Below are positions 17,968-27,821 of a stretch of 64,000 nt of DNA, one piece after another. Source of the stretch: Eubacterium brachy ATCC 33089. Its GTDB lineage: Bacteria; Bacillota; Clostridia; Peptostreptococcales; Anaerovoracaceae. Position 1 is the first letter of the stretch; every line of letters starts with the position of its first letter. The notes beneath the pieces are model-generated. The model was not told the origin of the DNA. It saw only the letters and a list, made by a program, of their open reading frames with translations, and made no database searches. The stretch spans positions 372,001 through 436,000 of the forward strand of contig KI535284.1 of NCBI GenBank assembly GCA_000488855.1, given 5' to 3'. The translations under genes were made by a program, and so were the position numbers.

Positions 17968-18876
17968 TTACAGATAAATTTTATTTTTTTTATACGCTCC
18001 ATACTTATATTCAAGTTCTTCTTTATGGTAAATAAAGCCTGCATCTACAAATGACTTGGCATTTTCCGGACATCTTTTAACGCAGGCGCAACATTTCATA
18101 CATATTCCTGTAACATTGCTCACATCATCACGATCTATAGCTCCTGTCGGGCATATTTCGGCACATATCTTGCAATTCGTGCATTTTGATTCATCGGTTA
18201 CAGGTTTTACTTTTCTGATATCTATGGACTCTCCATATCTGTCCCTTGGCATATAATGTTTTCTGTATGGCTTTCTCATGCCTCGAATCACAGTCTTCAT
18301 CGGTAATTCTCCTTTTTGAATCTTCGCACATATTTTTTTTGAAAATTCCATTGCTGACTGTAAATCCGATTCATCGGGTCTTCCCTTGGCTAATATTTTT
18401 GAAAAGCTGTGCTCTCCCACAAACGCACCGCAACCGATTATGCGGACTCCCATTGAACTCATCAAATCTCGCAACTCCACCAATCCATCATCAAAATTTC
18501 TATTTCCATATAAAACTATTGCAACGCCGATGGAATTTTTTATTCTGAGCTGCTTTAGATATTTTACAAATAAATTAGGAACTCGTCCTGCTATCACAGG
18601 CATTCCGAATATGATTAAACTTTCATTCAAATCGTTTGATCTCTTCCTTATGCTGGGATTTGCAAAGTTATATGACTCGAAGGGCAATTTGAGAAATTCA
18701 CCTGCTGTCTTGCCCATTTGCTCACATATCTTTTTAGTCGTTTCCGTGGCACTGAAATAGTAGGCACAAACTTTTTTTATCTTTATCCTTTTTCTACAGA
18801 TCTCAGATGAAAATAAATGCCAACCTCTAAGAGTACGTCTATCATCTTCAGTATTTTTTACAGAGACCTTCTTCAT
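17968..18876 (-). CDS. EFR1-family flavodoxin/ferredoxin fusion protein
   Basis: Protein of 302 residues. Residues 36-180 form a flavodoxin-like domain starting KVCAYYFSATETTKK, with the FMN phosphate loop. The C-terminal third carries two [4Fe-4S] motifs, CTNCKICAEICP and CMKCCACVKRCP. Such EFR1 proteins are predicted anaerobic electron carriers; the partner is unknown. A 35-residue N-terminal extension precedes the flavodoxin part and has no clear match. I keep the start at 18876 because its ATG overlaps the ribF stop as ATGA, which suggests translational coupling. The neighbour makes FMN/FAD, which would suit an FMN-binding partner. Confidence 0.85.
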   Translation of the reverse strand: MKKVSVKNTEDDRRTLRGWHLFSSEICRKRIKIKKVCAYYFSATETTKKICEQMGKTAGEFLKLPFESYNFANPSIRKRSNDLNESLIIFGMPVIAGRVPNLFVKYLKQLRIKNSIGVAIVLYGNRNFDDGLVELRDLMSSMGVRIIGCGAFVGEHSFSKILAKGRPDESDLQSAMEFSKKICAKIQKGELPMKTVIRGMRKPYRKHYMPRDRYGESIDIRKVKPVTDESKCTNCKICAEICPTGAIDRDDVSNVTGICMKCCACVKRCPENAKSFVDAGFIYHKEELEYKYGAYKKNKIYL

Positions 18877-19814
18877 ATGTCATATCCTTTTATTTTTCTG
18901 TGATATTCCAACGCTTCTCTACAATTTTTATCTATTTCATTCTCCAAGTCGGCGAATGAATCAAATTTTCTCTCATCTCTGAGTTTTGTCACAAATTCAA
19001 CTTTTATTTCCTTACCGTAAAGTTCCCTATCGAAATTGAAGATATGCGTTTCTATGTTTTTTACATATTCCCCTATTGTTGGTTTATTTCCAACGTTAGT
19101 AATGCTCGGATACGATATGTTATCGTATATGCAAACGGTTATATAAACTCCGTTTGGAGGAGAGACCATAGAGTCGTCTATATTCATATTCGATGTGGGA
19201 AATCCGAATTTTTTACCCAGCTTATTTCCCACTACAACTTCACCTTTTATCGCATACGGTCGACCCAAAAGCGCTTCACACCCTTCCATATCTCCCAATG
19301 CGATCTTTTCTCTAATCAATGTTGAGCTAACCACATTTCCATTTACTTTAAATGCTTCCGCCACATGCACTCCGAAGTTTTTTTTCATCCCTTCGGATAT
19401 TAACAGCTGAACATTCCCCTCCGCTTTCCTTCCGAAATGATAATTAAATCCGCATAAAACCTCTCTCATGTTCATTTTTTGCACCAATATGTGATCTATG
19501 AAATCGACCGGCTCCATGTACATTATATCCTCGGTAAACGGAACGTTAAAAACATAGTCGATTCCAAGTTCTTCTATGATTTTCAGTTTATCTTCCATGT
19601 ACAGTATCCCTTTTACATTTTTCTTACTCTCCATGAGATTTCGCGGATGATTTGAAAATGTAAATACTGCGCTCTTATAGCCTTCTCCTTTTGCGTCGTA
19701 AACCGCTTTTTTAATAATCGCCTGATGTCCCAGATGAATACCGTCAAAATTTCCTACGGCGACGGCTGTAGGTTCTATGTTGTTAATTTCTTCCATCGAT
19801 TGAAAAATTTTCAT
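18873..19814 (-). CDS. ribF: Bifunctional riboflavin kinase / FAD synthetase
   Basis: Protein of 313 residues. The N-terminal nucleotidyltransferase has AVGNFDGIHLGHQAII (the GxFDGxHxGH motif) and SSTLIREKIALGDM. The C-terminal kinase has GRPYAIKGEVVVGNKLG, then FPTSNM and NGVYITVCIYD. It turns riboflavin into FMN and FAD in the cytoplasm. It lies directly after truB (24 bp), the conserved position in the infB operon. No FMN riboswitch precedes it. Confidence 0.97.
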   Translation of the reverse strand: MKIFQSMEEINNIEPTAVAVGNFDGIHLGHQAIIKKAVYDAKGEGYKSAVFTFSNHPRNLMESKKNVKGILYMEDKLKIIEELGIDYVFNVPFTEDIMYMEPVDFIDHILVQKMNMREVLCGFNYHFGRKAEGNVQLLISEGMKKNFGVHVAEAFKVNGNVVSSTLIREKIALGDMEGCEALLGRPYAIKGEVVVGNKLGKKFGFPTSNMNIDDSMVSPPNGVYITVCIYDNISYPSITNVGNKPTIGEYVKNIETHIFNFDRELYGKEIKVEFVTKLRDERKFDSFADLENEIDKNCREALEYHRKIKGYDI

Positions 19815-19838
19815 ATACCAATCCTTAATTTTAAACTC

Positions 19839-20918
19839 CTATTTCATATTGCTATGTTCTTCCATCTTCTGCAAGCCGACATCAAATACTTTATCCGGCA
19901 TCAATATTCCCTTTTCCACTCTGCCTATTCCTAAAAACATATTTTCAAAATATACTCTGTAAAGATTCTGTGGAAGGATTTTATCTCCGATTTTCCCTTC
20001 AATTGTGTTATCAATTTTATTTTCAACTTCATCTTTCTCAATGAAGATACCTTCATCACCTGATTTTATCCGTTTGAGCAAATTTGTCTTTTTGCCGTTT
20101 ACAAAATCTCGTGAAAATTTTAAATTTAAATTTATCCTATCGAAACCGTACAGAGGAAAATCCGTATCTATGAGGATTTTCATAATATCCCTTTGTTCCA
20201 TTTCACGAAATTTCTCTATATTTATAGCTTGCTCTATTTTAAATCTTCCGCTGGCTGTTCTTCTCAGAAAGTTCATAGTCCCGACAGTTCCCAGCTCATC
20301 GCTGATATCCTCACAAAGAGTTCTTATATAGGTTCCTTTTGAGCACAGTACCTTGAGTTTCATACCGAATATCTTTTGTGGATTATCTTTCGAAAATTCC
20401 AAATCCGTCAGCTCTATATTTTTTATCCGCACTTTTCGTGATTTTATCTCGATTTCCTGTCCCGCTCTAGCGTACTCGTACAATTTCTTTCCATTGACTT
20501 TCAACGCTGAAAACTTCGGTGGAACCTGTTCGATTTCTCCCAAGAAAGATTTCAGCACATCTGCTGTTTCTCTCTGAGTTTTCTCGGGAAGTTCTTTTTT
20601 TTCTATCACATTTCCCCAAATGTCCGCCGTATCCGTTTTAATTCCAAACCGTATTCTGCACACATATTCTTTCCAGTCATGGTCAGTGTAGTCCATCAGC
20701 CTCGTAGCCGTCCCTATGCAAATTGGAAGAACTCCCGTTGCCATTGGATCCAAAGTTCCTGTATGGCCTACTCTTTTAACGCCTGTCTTTTTCCTTACCA
20801 AACTCACGCAATCGTGAGAAGTCCAATTTTTCGGCTTATCTATCAAGATAATTCCATGTTTTCCTTCAAATAGGGAAGTCTCCTTTTTCATTTCTCTATT
20901 GTATCCATCTGTATTCAT
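19839..20918 (-). CDS. truB: tRNA pseudouridine(55) synthase
   Basis: Protein of 359 residues that makes pseudouridine 55 in the T-loop of tRNAs. The active-site aspartate is in GHTGTLDPMATGVLPICIG near residue 55, preceded by IDKPKNWTSHDCV. YEYARAGQEIE and KGTYIRTLCEDI follow. It is longer than the usual 290-310 residues owing to an N-terminal tail of about 15 residues and a longer C-terminal region. The start is uncertain: MNTDGY at 20918 and MKKETS nine codons later both have weak ribosome sites. It follows nrnA by 55 bp. Confidence 0.95.
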   Translation of the reverse strand: MNTDGYNREMKKETSLFEGKHGIILIDKPKNWTSHDCVSLVRKKTGVKRVGHTGTLDPMATGVLPICIGTATRLMDYTDHDWKEYVCRIRFGIKTDTADIWGNVIEKKELPEKTQRETADVLKSFLGEIEQVPPKFSALKVNGKKLYEYARAGQEIEIKSRKVRIKNIELTDLEFSKDNPQKIFGMKLKVLCSKGTYIRTLCEDISDELGTVGTMNFLRRTASGRFKIEQAINIEKFREMEQRDIMKILIDTDFPLYGFDRINLNLKFSRDFVNGKKTNLLKRIKSGDEGIFIEKDEVENKIDNTIEGKIGDKILPQNLYRVYFENMFLGIGRVEKGILMPDKVFDVGLQKMEEHSNMK

Positions 20919-20973
20919 ATTAACACTTTCTCAATACCTAAATGACTTATCCGATCTCAGTACACCGCTCATT

Positions 20974-22026
20974 TCACATATTAGCTTTCCTGCAGTCTAA
21001 AACCGATTCCAGCTGCTTTCTAACAAATTCAACGGCTTCATTCATCGGCATATCGAGGGAAAAGCCTGCGGCTTTTCGGTGTCCACCGCCACCTGATCTT
21101 TGAGATATTTCCGCAACGTCCACGTCGTTTTTTGCTCTCAAGGATACCTTGATATCGCCTTCTTGCCGTTCTTTTAAAAATGCAGCAACTTCCACTCCGT
21201 CTATGGATCTCAGAGCGCTTACCACTCCTTCGCTGTCGTCAATTTGGGCATCTCTAAATTTCAGCATCTCCTGCGTAACGTACGAAATGCACCCTTTTCC
21301 TCTTGAGAACAACTCCAACCTGCCTATTATATCGCTTTGCAACAGCAATCTGCTGACAGGTGAAGTTTCGTAAATTTCGACGCTCACGTCATTGTAATTA
21401 TCTCTTATATCATACAGCTTGGCAACTATTTCATGAGTCAATTTTCTGGTATTGCTGTACTGAAAATTTCCGGTATCGGTAGTAATTCCCGCAAAAATAG
21501 ACTTTGCTATCTCTTCGGTAATCGCAATTCCATTCTCTACCAGTACTCCATATATTATCTCCGCCGTTGCAGCCGCTTCAGGATCTATATAATTGTAATC
21601 GCAAAACGGCTCAGTGGTTTTATGATGATCTATACACATAGTTATCTTACCGTTTTTAAACAGAGACTCTCTCTTTGGAAATCTGGTAAAATCTCCACAA
21701 TCAACACAGATGGAAACATATCCGTTCTTTTTCTCATCGTCTAAATAGCTGTCTCTCCAATGGAAATTCTCTGATGATTGTTCAAATTCATCGAAAAATA
21801 TCATCATAGGAAAATCGTCTTCTCTATCCCAATCTAAAAATTTCAGATTTCTTGCGACTTCATCCTCTACTGCAATATACGCCTTCTTATTCAAATTTCT
21901 GAGAGCTTTACACAATGCTGTTCCTGTTCCCAAAGTATCCGCATCTCCTGAAATATGTGTGAATATTATGAAGTTTTTCTCTTCTCTCAACACCTCTCCA
22001 AGCTCTGCAAACGTGTTATTCTTCAT
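20974..22026 (-). CDS. nrnA: Bifunctional oligoribonuclease / pAp phosphatase (DHH family)
   Basis: Protein of 350 residues. DHH phosphoesterase motifs are visible: GDADTLGTGTALC (motif I, Ser replaced by Thr), CVDCGDFTRF, MCIDHHKTTEPF (the DHH motif), and TTDTGNFQYSNT. The DHHA1 domain ends in SGGGGHRKAAGF. It degrades nanoRNAs and 3'-phosphoadenosine 5'-phosphate in the cytoplasm. Its start overlaps the rbfA end by 11 bases. The position between rbfA and truB is conserved in Firmicutes. Confidence 0.93.
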   Translation of the reverse strand: MKNNTFAELGEVLREEKNFIIFTHISGDADTLGTGTALCKALRNLNKKAYIAVEDEVARNLKFLDWDREDDFPMMIFFDEFEQSSENFHWRDSYLDDEKKNGYVSICVDCGDFTRFPKRESLFKNGKITMCIDHHKTTEPFCDYNYIDPEAAATAEIIYGVLVENGIAITEEIAKSIFAGITTDTGNFQYSNTRKLTHEIVAKLYDIRDNYNDVSVEIYETSPVSRLLLQSDIIGRLELFSRGKGCISYVTQEMLKFRDAQIDDSEGVVSALRSIDGVEVAAFLKERQEGDIKVSLRAKNDVDVAEISQRSGGGGHRKAAGFSLDMPMNEAVEFVRKQLESVLDCRKANM

Positions 22027-22399
22027 CTTTGTGTACCTGCTCTATCAACTCGTCTATACGTCTTCCATAGTCCAAAGACTTATCGTATTTGAACAAAAGC
22101 TCGGGAATATGTCGAATCTTTACATGTTTTCCTATTTCTCTTTTGATTATTCCCTTGGAATGTTCCATAGCTTCAATCACATCTTTCTTCGCCTTCTCAA
22201 CATTCAAGTTGTCCATATCTCCCACGGGTAGATACGACATGTATATAGTGGCATAGCTTCCGTCCGCAGATACATCCACTCCGGTAACCCCAACCATTCC
22301 CGTCATCAACCTCGGGTCCTTCAACTGATGAATCAAAAGTTCGCTTGCAACCTTTCTAATTTCTTCTCCAAGCCTACCAGCTCTGTATCCTCTGCCCAT
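22016..22399 (-). CDS. rbfA: 30S ribosome-binding factor A
   Basis: Protein of 127 residues with the typical start GYRAGRLGEEIRKVASELL and the later RIPELLFKYDKSLDYGRRIDEL. It binds the 16S rRNA during 30S maturation. It lies between infB and nrnA, the conserved order. The leader begins GGAGAGCTT before the ATG. Confidence 0.96.
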   Translation of the reverse strand: MGRGYRAGRLGEEIRKVASELLIHQLKDPRLMTGMVGVTGVDVSADGSYATIYMSYLPVGDMDNLNVEKAKKDVIEAMEHSKGIIKREIGKHVKIRHIPELLFKYDKSLDYGRRIDELIEQVHKDEE

Positions 22400-22544
22400 A
22401 AGCTCTCCTTTCCAATCATTTCTGTATCATTCTCTCCCTTTCGCATTTCAATAAAAATCGATCATACACCTCTATATTACTTTTTCACCGAAAATGCATT
22501 TTTCAATCTAAAAAATACCGATAGTTGCAGTTGCATTATAACAA

Positions 22545-22569
22545 GCGTGGTGCAACATTCATACCACGC
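22545..22569 (-). terminator. Hairpin after infB
   Basis: GCGTGGT and ACCACGC form a perfect 7-bp stem with an 11-base loop in the 187 bp gap between infB and rbfA. The following minus-strand sequence TTGTTATAATG is only a weak U-tract, so it may be an attenuator, or a processing or stabilising hairpin, rather than a full stop. The rest of the gap holds nothing I recognise. Confidence 0.45.
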
Positions 22570-22586
22570 CGTTATCCGTTCACATT

Positions 22587-25328
22587 CTATTGTCTTTCAA
22601 CTTCTTCCATTTGGAAGCATTCGATGACATCTCCCTCTTTGATATCATTATAATTTTCTATGCCTATACCGCATTCATATCCTTGCGTAACTTCTTTTGC
22701 ATCGTCTTTGAATCTCTTTAGAGAAGATATTTTCCCCTCATGAATCACTATACCGTCCCTTACGATTCTCACTTCGGCATTTCTAATCACCTTACCGTCT
22801 GTTACATATGCTCCACCTATGGTTCCTACGCCGGGAACTCTAAAGGTTTCTCTGATTTCAACCTGACCGAGAACCACTTCCTTGAATTCAGGATCAAGCA
22901 TACCTTTCATAGCATTTTCAACGTCATCTATGATATTATAAATCACTCTATAAGTTCTGATTTGAACCTTTTCTCTGTCTGCCATGCTCTGAACTCCCGT
23001 TGAAGGTCTTACGTTAAAACCTACGATTATAGCTCCTGCCGTACTTGCCAATGTGACGTCGGATTCCGTAATAGCTCCTACTCCTGAATGAACTATCCTA
23101 ACTCTAACCTCATCGTTAGACAATTTCTCCAGCGAAGATACTACCGCACCTACAGAGCCTCTAACATCGCCTTTTACGATGAGATTAAGGTCTTTAACTT
23201 CTCCTGCCTTTATTTGACTGAACAACTCTTCCAGAGTTGAGCTTGAATTTCTTGCCAGAACTTCTTCTCTTAGTTTTTGCTTTCTCTTTTCAGCTATTTC
23301 TCTAGCCAATTTGTCGTCTTTTACCACATGAAAATCGTCTCCGGCTGCCGGTACTTCCGTCAAACCTAAAATCTCAACTGCTGTTGCCGGTCCCGCCTTT
23401 TTAATCGCAGCGCCCTTGTAGTCTGTCATAAGCCTGATTCTGCCGGCAGTATTTCCTGCTACCAAACTCTGACCTGACTTGATGGTTCCATTGGTAACCA
23501 GCAGTGTTGCCACCGGTCCCTTCGCCTTATCCAATCTCGCTTCTATTACCGTACCCAAACCCAATCTCTTCGGATTGGCTTTCAATTCCAGAACTTCCGC
23601 CTGCAATAATATCATTTCCAAAAGATTTTCTATTCCTTCGCCCGTTTTTGCCGATACCGGAACGCTTATAACATCACCGCCCCAATCTTCTACCAATATA
23701 CCGTGTTCCGTTAAATCCTTTTTAACTGCATCAGGATTTGCACCCTGTTTATCCATCTTGTTAATTGCAACTATTATAGGTACCCCTGCTGCCTTGGCGT
23801 GACTTATGGATTCAATGGTTTGCGGTTTTACCGAATCATCTGCTGCAACTACCAGAATGGCTATATCTGTTATATTCGCCCCTCTTGCACGCATAGCTGT
23901 GAACGCTTCATGTCCCGGCGTATCCAAAAATACGATTTTATGACCTTTTAACCTGACTTCTGAAGCTCCGATATGCTGAGTTATTCCTCCTGACTCCTGA
24001 GCGGTAACATTAGTTGCTCTAATAGCATCTAACAAAGAAGTTTTACCGTGATCGACATGACCCATGACAGTAATAATAGGTGGCCTTCCTACTAAATCTT
24101 CCGGATTATCCTCAAAATCTTCAATACCTTCTTCATAGGAATCCTCTTCAACATTTCCTATGTGCACTGTTATTCCAAGTTCCTCACTCAAAATCAAAAC
24201 GGTATCTTCGTCCAGATTAGCGTTGATATTGGTCACAATTCCCAATTTCATCAATGTCATTATTACGTTGGAAACGGAAACTCCCACTTGCTCACAATAT
24301 CCCGCCACGGTTATTGGAACGTTGATAACTTTCGCTCCATCCGGAACTTCAACGATGGTTTCTTCTATTTCCACTTCCTTAACTTTTTGCTTTTGGTGTT
24401 TTTTCTTTATTTTCTTCTCAAGGGACTTTTCACCATAATGATTGGCATCCTGCCTGTTTCTGCTCTTGCCTCTTCCGCCGTCCATAGCTCTTCTGTCATC
24501 TCTGTCTCTGTCCCTATCCTTATCTTTTTTCTTGGATTTCCTCTTAGAATCCTTTCCTTCGCTCATAGGAGCAGCCACATCCATGGTATTTCTCTGGAAG
24601 TCCCTTTCTCTTCTGTCCGGTCTTCCTTGACCATCGCCACCTTTTCGGTCTCTGCCGGATCTATTTCCCGCATAGCCGTCCTTATTCTTTCCTCTGTTCC
24701 TATCTTTTTCTTTTCTGCTGTTATCTCTGGAATTCTTGTCAGACTTGTCTTTAATTTTCTTACTTGAATTGTTCTCTTTTTCAGCTTCTCTTTGAGCCTG
24801 TCGTCTCTCTTCTTCCTTCCTTATATCTTCTGCTTTTTTCACAATTTTAGGGCGTCTAATACCTGTCGAATCGCTATCATTCATCCGGGTTTTGACAACA
24901 TCATCGCCTTTTTTCTTCTCTTTTATGTTGACATCCGTCAAAGGCTCACCCTTGTTCATGCCATCTCTTTTTTTCAGCTCTTTTTCCGACTCCATCTGTG
25001 TCTCATTGACCTTAGCATCCTTCTCTTCTTTTTCTTTTTTCGTTATAGGCTTTCCTATAGGTCGTTTTCTGCTTTCCACCTCAGCTTTTGTTATAGGTTT
25101 ACCCAAAGGCGTCCTTTTTACCTGATTTACCACGTTGTTTTTCTCATTTCCCATTTTTTCCGTGCTGTCGCTACTGTTCGCAAAATCATTTTCTATCATT
25201 TGAGCATCTGCCTGAGATAGGGAACTGTTAGCGGCCTTTGCCACTATTCCCAATTCCTTAGCTTTGGAAACTACTTCTTTGCTGGTCCTTCCCAGTTTCT
25301 TTGCCAACTCACTCACTTTTATTGTCAT
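22587..25328 (-). CDS. infB: Translation initiation factor IF-2
   Basis: GTPase of 913 residues that places initiator tRNA on the 30S subunit. The N-terminal winged helix begins [20 protein letters not shown] long charged linker (about residues 60-310) is rich in Lys, Arg, Glu and Asp. A second IF2_N domain ([18 protein letters not shown]) precedes the G domain with [24 protein letters not shown] and NKMDK. Domains II to IV end with [19 protein letters not shown]. It is the largest gene of the nusA operon and starts on the same base as the ylxQ stop. Confidence 0.98.
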   Translation of the reverse strand: MTIKVSELAKKLGRTSKEVVSKAKELGIVAKAANSSLSQADAQMIENDFANSSDSTEKMGNEKNNVVNQVKRTPLGKPITKAEVESRKRPIGKPITKKEKEEKDAKVNETQMESEKELKKRDGMNKGEPLTDVNIKEKKKGDDVVKTRMNDSDSTGIRRPKIVKKAEDIRKEEERRQAQREAEKENNSSKKIKDKSDKNSRDNSRKEKDRNRGKNKDGYAGNRSGRDRKGGDGQGRPDRRERDFQRNTMDVAAPMSEGKDSKRKSKKKDKDRDRDRDDRRAMDGGRGKSRNRQDANHYGEKSLEKKIKKKHQKQKVKEVEIEETIVEVPDGAKVINVPITVAGYCEQVGVSVSNVIMTLMKLGIVTNINANLDEDTVLILSEELGITVHIGNVEEDSYEEGIEDFEDNPEDLVGRPPIITVMGHVDHGKTSLLDAIRATNVTAQESGGITQHIGASEVRLKGHKIVFLDTPGHEAFTAMRARGANITDIAILVVAADDSVKPQTIESISHAKAAGVPIIVAINKMDKQGANPDAVKKDLTEHGILVEDWGGDVISVPVSAKTGEGIENLLEMILLQAEVLELKANPKRLGLGTVIEARLDKAKGPVATLLVTNGTIKSGQSLVAGNTAGRIRLMTDYKGAAIKKAGPATAVEILGLTEVPAAGDDFHVVKDDKLAREIAEKRKQKLREEVLARNSSSTLEELFSQIKAGEVKDLNLIVKGDVRGSVGAVVSSLEKLSNDEVRVRIVHSGVGAITESDVTLASTAGAIIVGFNVRPSTGVQSMADREKVQIRTYRVIYNIIDDVENAMKGMLDPEFKEVVLGQVEIRETFRVPGVGTIGGAYVTDGKVIRNAEVRIVRDGIVIHEGKISSLKRFKDDAKEVTQGYECGIGIENYNDIKEGDVIECFQMEEVERQ

Positions 25329-25654
25329 TAGAAAACCTCCTTTTCTATTGACTTATCACTGTCAATTTCTTTCACTATAATATCTGCAAAATGTTCATCG
25401 ATTACAGCAAATGCTATTTTGCCACATGTACCTGTCATCTTTGACAAAATATCACCCGTCCGGTATATTCTGTATCTCACTTCGTTTTTCTCAGCTTTAC
25501 CAATTAGTTTCTTCATAGTATTATCACTTGTGTCGCCGGCGATTATCAGGAGCTTAACCTTGCCTTTCTCCATGTGTTTAATACATGTATCGGTTCCTGT
25601 TACCAAATTTTTCGACTTTCTGGCAAATCCCATATAACTTGCTAGCTTACTCAT
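25328..25654 (-). CDS. L7Ae-family ribosomal-like protein YlxQ
   Basis: Small protein of 108 residues. MSKLASYMGFARKSKNLVTG and the later LLIIAGDTSDNTMKKL match the L7Ae/L30e RNA-binding fold of YlxQ. Its exact role in Firmicutes is unclear. It overlaps ylxR by eight bases and touches infB. Confidence 0.9.
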   Translation of the reverse strand: MSKLASYMGFARKSKNLVTGTDTCIKHMEKGKVKLLIIAGDTSDNTMKKLIGKAEKNEVRYRIYRTGDILSKMTGTCGKIAFAVIDEHFADIIVKEIDSDKSIEKEVF

Positions 25655-25928
25655 TTTTTTCTTTCCTTATTTTTTCTCTCAGCCAATTTTCTTCTTTTTC
25701 GGGAAGCTGTTTTCCATATGCTCTATAAAAACTTTTTCTTTTTACCGCTCTGTCAAGGCACTGTTCATTTTTGCAAAGATACACTCCTCTTCCCATAGCT
25801 TTGCCGTCTATATCTACTTTTATCTCATCGTTATGGCAACTTATTCTGAAAAGCTCTTCCTTATTTTTTGATATGTTACATCCCACACATTTCCTCATAG
25901 GATAGGGGGTTTTATTTCTCCTCGTCAT
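25647..25928 (-). CDS. YlxR-family RNA-binding protein (RnpM)
   Basis: Protein of 93 residues with MRKCVGCNISKNKEELFRI and the later GRGVYLCKNEQCLDRAVKR, the hallmarks of YlxR. In B. subtilis this family has been described as a binder of the RNase P RNA. Four cysteines may bind metal. I place the start at the ATG at 25928 (MTRRNK), with GGAAG six bases upstream. It overlaps the end of nusA by 17 bases, which suggests coupled translation. Confidence 0.9.
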   Translation of the reverse strand: MTRRNKTPYPMRKCVGCNISKNKEELFRISCHNDEIKVDIDGKAMGRGVYLCKNEQCLDRAVKRKSFYRAYGKQLPEKEENWLREKIRKEKNE

Positions 25929-27162
25929 GCTGTACTTCCACAATCTCTATCTCTTCATCATCTTCTTGCCGAGAATCGCCATCTTCTGAAATCTCATCGC
26001 TAATCTCTTTCGATGCTATGTCATCCTCCTGAACTTCATCTGCTTTCTGTTCCTCTGTCGTTACTTCGGCTTCCTGTGAATTATCAAATTCTTCTGACTC
26101 CGCATCCGACTCTTCAATTGCATCATCCGCCGTCATAGCACTGATACTTTTAATATCTATTTTCCAACCGCTTACTCTAGCTGCAAGTCTGACATTTTGA
26201 CCCGATTTACCTATCGCCAATGATAATTGATCATCTTTTACTATCACCTTTGCAGATTTTTCTTCCTCATCTATTTCCACTCTGTCAACCTTTGCCGGAC
26301 TGAGCACATTTCTGATCAGCTCTTCAGGATCATCGCTCCACAGTATGATGTCGATTTTCTCATTGTTTAATTCGTCTACCACGTTTTGAACTCTTATTCC
26401 TCTAGCACCTACGCAAGCTCCTAACGGATCGATTCCAGGTTCAATACTTCTCACAGCCATTTTCGTTCTGGAACCTGCTTCTCTGGAAATGCTGACGATT
26501 TCGACATCACCATCTTCAATTTCCGGAACTTCCAGCTCAAATAATCGTTTAACCAGTCCCGGGTGAGTTCTCGATAGAAATATCTGTGCTCCTTTAGTAC
26601 TTTTCTTCACGTCCATTATGTAAACTTTGATTCTATCTCCGACATTGTAGCGCTCTCCTACGGTCTGTTCTTTAACGGGCAGTATCCCGTCTGCTTTACC
26701 GAGATTCACATGAAGAGTTCCTCTGCTCTCCCTCTGCACTGTTCCGTTCATGAGAGTTCCGACACTATCGATATATTCGTTGAATATCATCTCTCTCTCA
26801 GTCTCTTTTATTTTTTGCATTATGGTATTTTTCACGTTCTGTGCTGCAATTCTGCTGAATTCCTTCGGTGTGACCATAAATTCAACATCGTCTCCCACTT
26901 CGTATTCCTCATCGATTTCCTGTGCCTCTGCCAGTGACATTTCCGTATTTTCATCTTCGACTTCTTCCACAACCTTCAACGACAGATATATGCTTATATC
27001 CCCATTTTCCCTATCGATGTATGCTGTCACGTTTTGATTTGCTCCATATTCCTTCTTGTACGCGGCTACCAATGCGTTTTCAATTACTTTAAATAGAGTT
27101 TCTTTAGAAATTCCCCTCTCTCTTTCCAACGCTTCAATGGATTCAATAAACGCTTTATTCAT
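25912..27162 (-). CDS. nusA: Transcription termination/antitermination factor NusA
   Basis: Protein of 416 residues. The N-terminal domain begins MNKAFIESIEALERERGISK. S1 (DSVGTLMNGTVQRESRGTLHV), KH1 (IDPLGACVGARGIRVQNV) and KH2 (AIGKSGQNVRLAARVSGW) follow in order. The last 60 residues are acidic, with no AR repeats, typical of Gram-positive NusA but with a longer acidic tail. It binds RNA polymerase and enhances pausing and termination. The rimP gene lies 56 bp upstream. Confidence 0.97.
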   Translation of the reverse strand: MNKAFIESIEALERERGISKETLFKVIENALVAAYKKEYGANQNVTAYIDRENGDISIYLSLKVVEEVEDENTEMSLAEAQEIDEEYEVGDDVEFMVTPKEFSRIAAQNVKNTIMQKIKETEREMIFNEYIDSVGTLMNGTVQRESRGTLHVNLGKADGILPVKEQTVGERYNVGDRIKVYIMDVKKSTKGAQIFLSRTHPGLVKRLFELEVPEIEDGDVEIVSISREAGSRTKMAVRSIEPGIDPLGACVGARGIRVQNVVDELNNEKIDIILWSDDPEELIRNVLSPAKVDRVEIDEEEKSAKVIVKDDQLSLAIGKSGQNVRLAARVSGWKIDIKSISAMTADDAIEESDAESEEFDNSQEAEVTTEEQKADEVQEDDIASKEISDEISEDGDSRQEDDEEIEIVEVQHDEEK

Positions 27163-27218
27163 TTCCGTTTCCTTTCATCATTTTAAATTATACTCGAATT
27201 TTATTTGCATAAAATATT

Positions 27219-27716
27219 CTACATAAAGAACATTAAATTCGCCTTTGCAATGTCGCTCTTTCTTACTGTATAAGTCTCTTTTTCAATTGTTTCTCCATCA
27301 TCAGATATATGAAACAGCTCGACTTCATCTTCGGTTACTCCTTTAATAATTCCTGAAAGCTTTTTCTTTCCGTCCAATGCCTTATATAGTTTGATTTCTA
27401 TCGGACTGCCTACGAATTTTTCAAAGTGTCTGTCGGTTATCAGCTCTCTTTCAAGTCCAGGCGAAGATACTTCCAAAAAATAATTTTGTTCCAACAGATC
27501 GATATCATCTAAAATTTCACTTAAATATCTACTGGTTTTTTCGCACTCTTCCAAGCTTACGCTTCCATGCTCTTTATCGATTTTATCTATGAATACCCTC
27601 AGAAACCAATCTCGTGATTCCTTGACAAATTCCACGTTCCAAAGCTCCATCTGATTTTCTTTTAAAAATATCTCAAGGCTTTCTTCAACTATATTTTTTA
27701 CATTTTTTTTTGCCAT
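27219..27716 (-). CDS. rimP: Ribosome maturation factor RimP
   Basis: Protein of 165 residues with the start MAKKNVKNIVEESLEIFLKE. The motif VSLEECEKTSRYLSEILD and LEVSSPGLERELITDRHFE are diagnostic. It helps assemble the 30S subunit. The frame is open further upstream, but GGAG nine bases before the ATG at 27716 and family alignment favour this start. It is the first gene of the nusA-infB operon. Confidence 0.96.
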   Translation of the reverse strand: MAKKNVKNIVEESLEIFLKENQMELWNVEFVKESRDWFLRVFIDKIDKEHGSVSLEECEKTSRYLSEILDDIDLLEQNYFLEVSSPGLERELITDRHFEKFVGSPIEIKLYKALDGKKKLSGIIKGVTEDEVELFHISDDGETIEKETYTVRKSDIAKANLMFFM

Positions 27717-27729
27717 TTCTTCTTTCTCC

Positions 27730-27761
27730 ATAAAACTAAAGAGTGGACAAACTGCCCACTC
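27730..27761 (-). terminator. Leader hairpin of the rimP-nusA operon (attenuator-like)
   Basis: In the 5' leader, 14 bases before the rimP ATG, GAGTGGGC and TGTCCACTC pair (27741-27761), followed on the minus strand by TTTAGTTTT. In B. subtilis the leader of the equivalent operon holds a terminator through which NusA controls its own level; this hairpin could do the same here. That function is inferred. Confidence 0.65.
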
Positions 27762-27792
27762 CTGTTTACACATCAAGTATTTAACCGTCACT

Positions 27793-27821
27793 ATTATACC
27801 ACTATGCCACGGTGTTTTCAA
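27793..27821 (-). promoter_or_regulatory. Promoter of the rimP-nusA-infB operon
   Basis: TTGAAA (27821-27816), 17 bases, TATAAT (27798-27793) on the minus strand. It lies upstream of the leader hairpin and about 75 bases before the rimP start. Confidence 0.75.

Noticed and set aside
19800-19840. An FMN riboswitch ahead of ribF
   Set aside because: The ribF start lies 24 bases after the truB stop, with no room for the six-helix aptamer and no conserved FMN motifs.
22740-25220. Long plus-strand open frames opposite infB
   Set aside because: They read antisense to a fully conserved infB, lack ribosome sites and give hydrophobic low-complexity proteins typical of the complement of a charged coding region.
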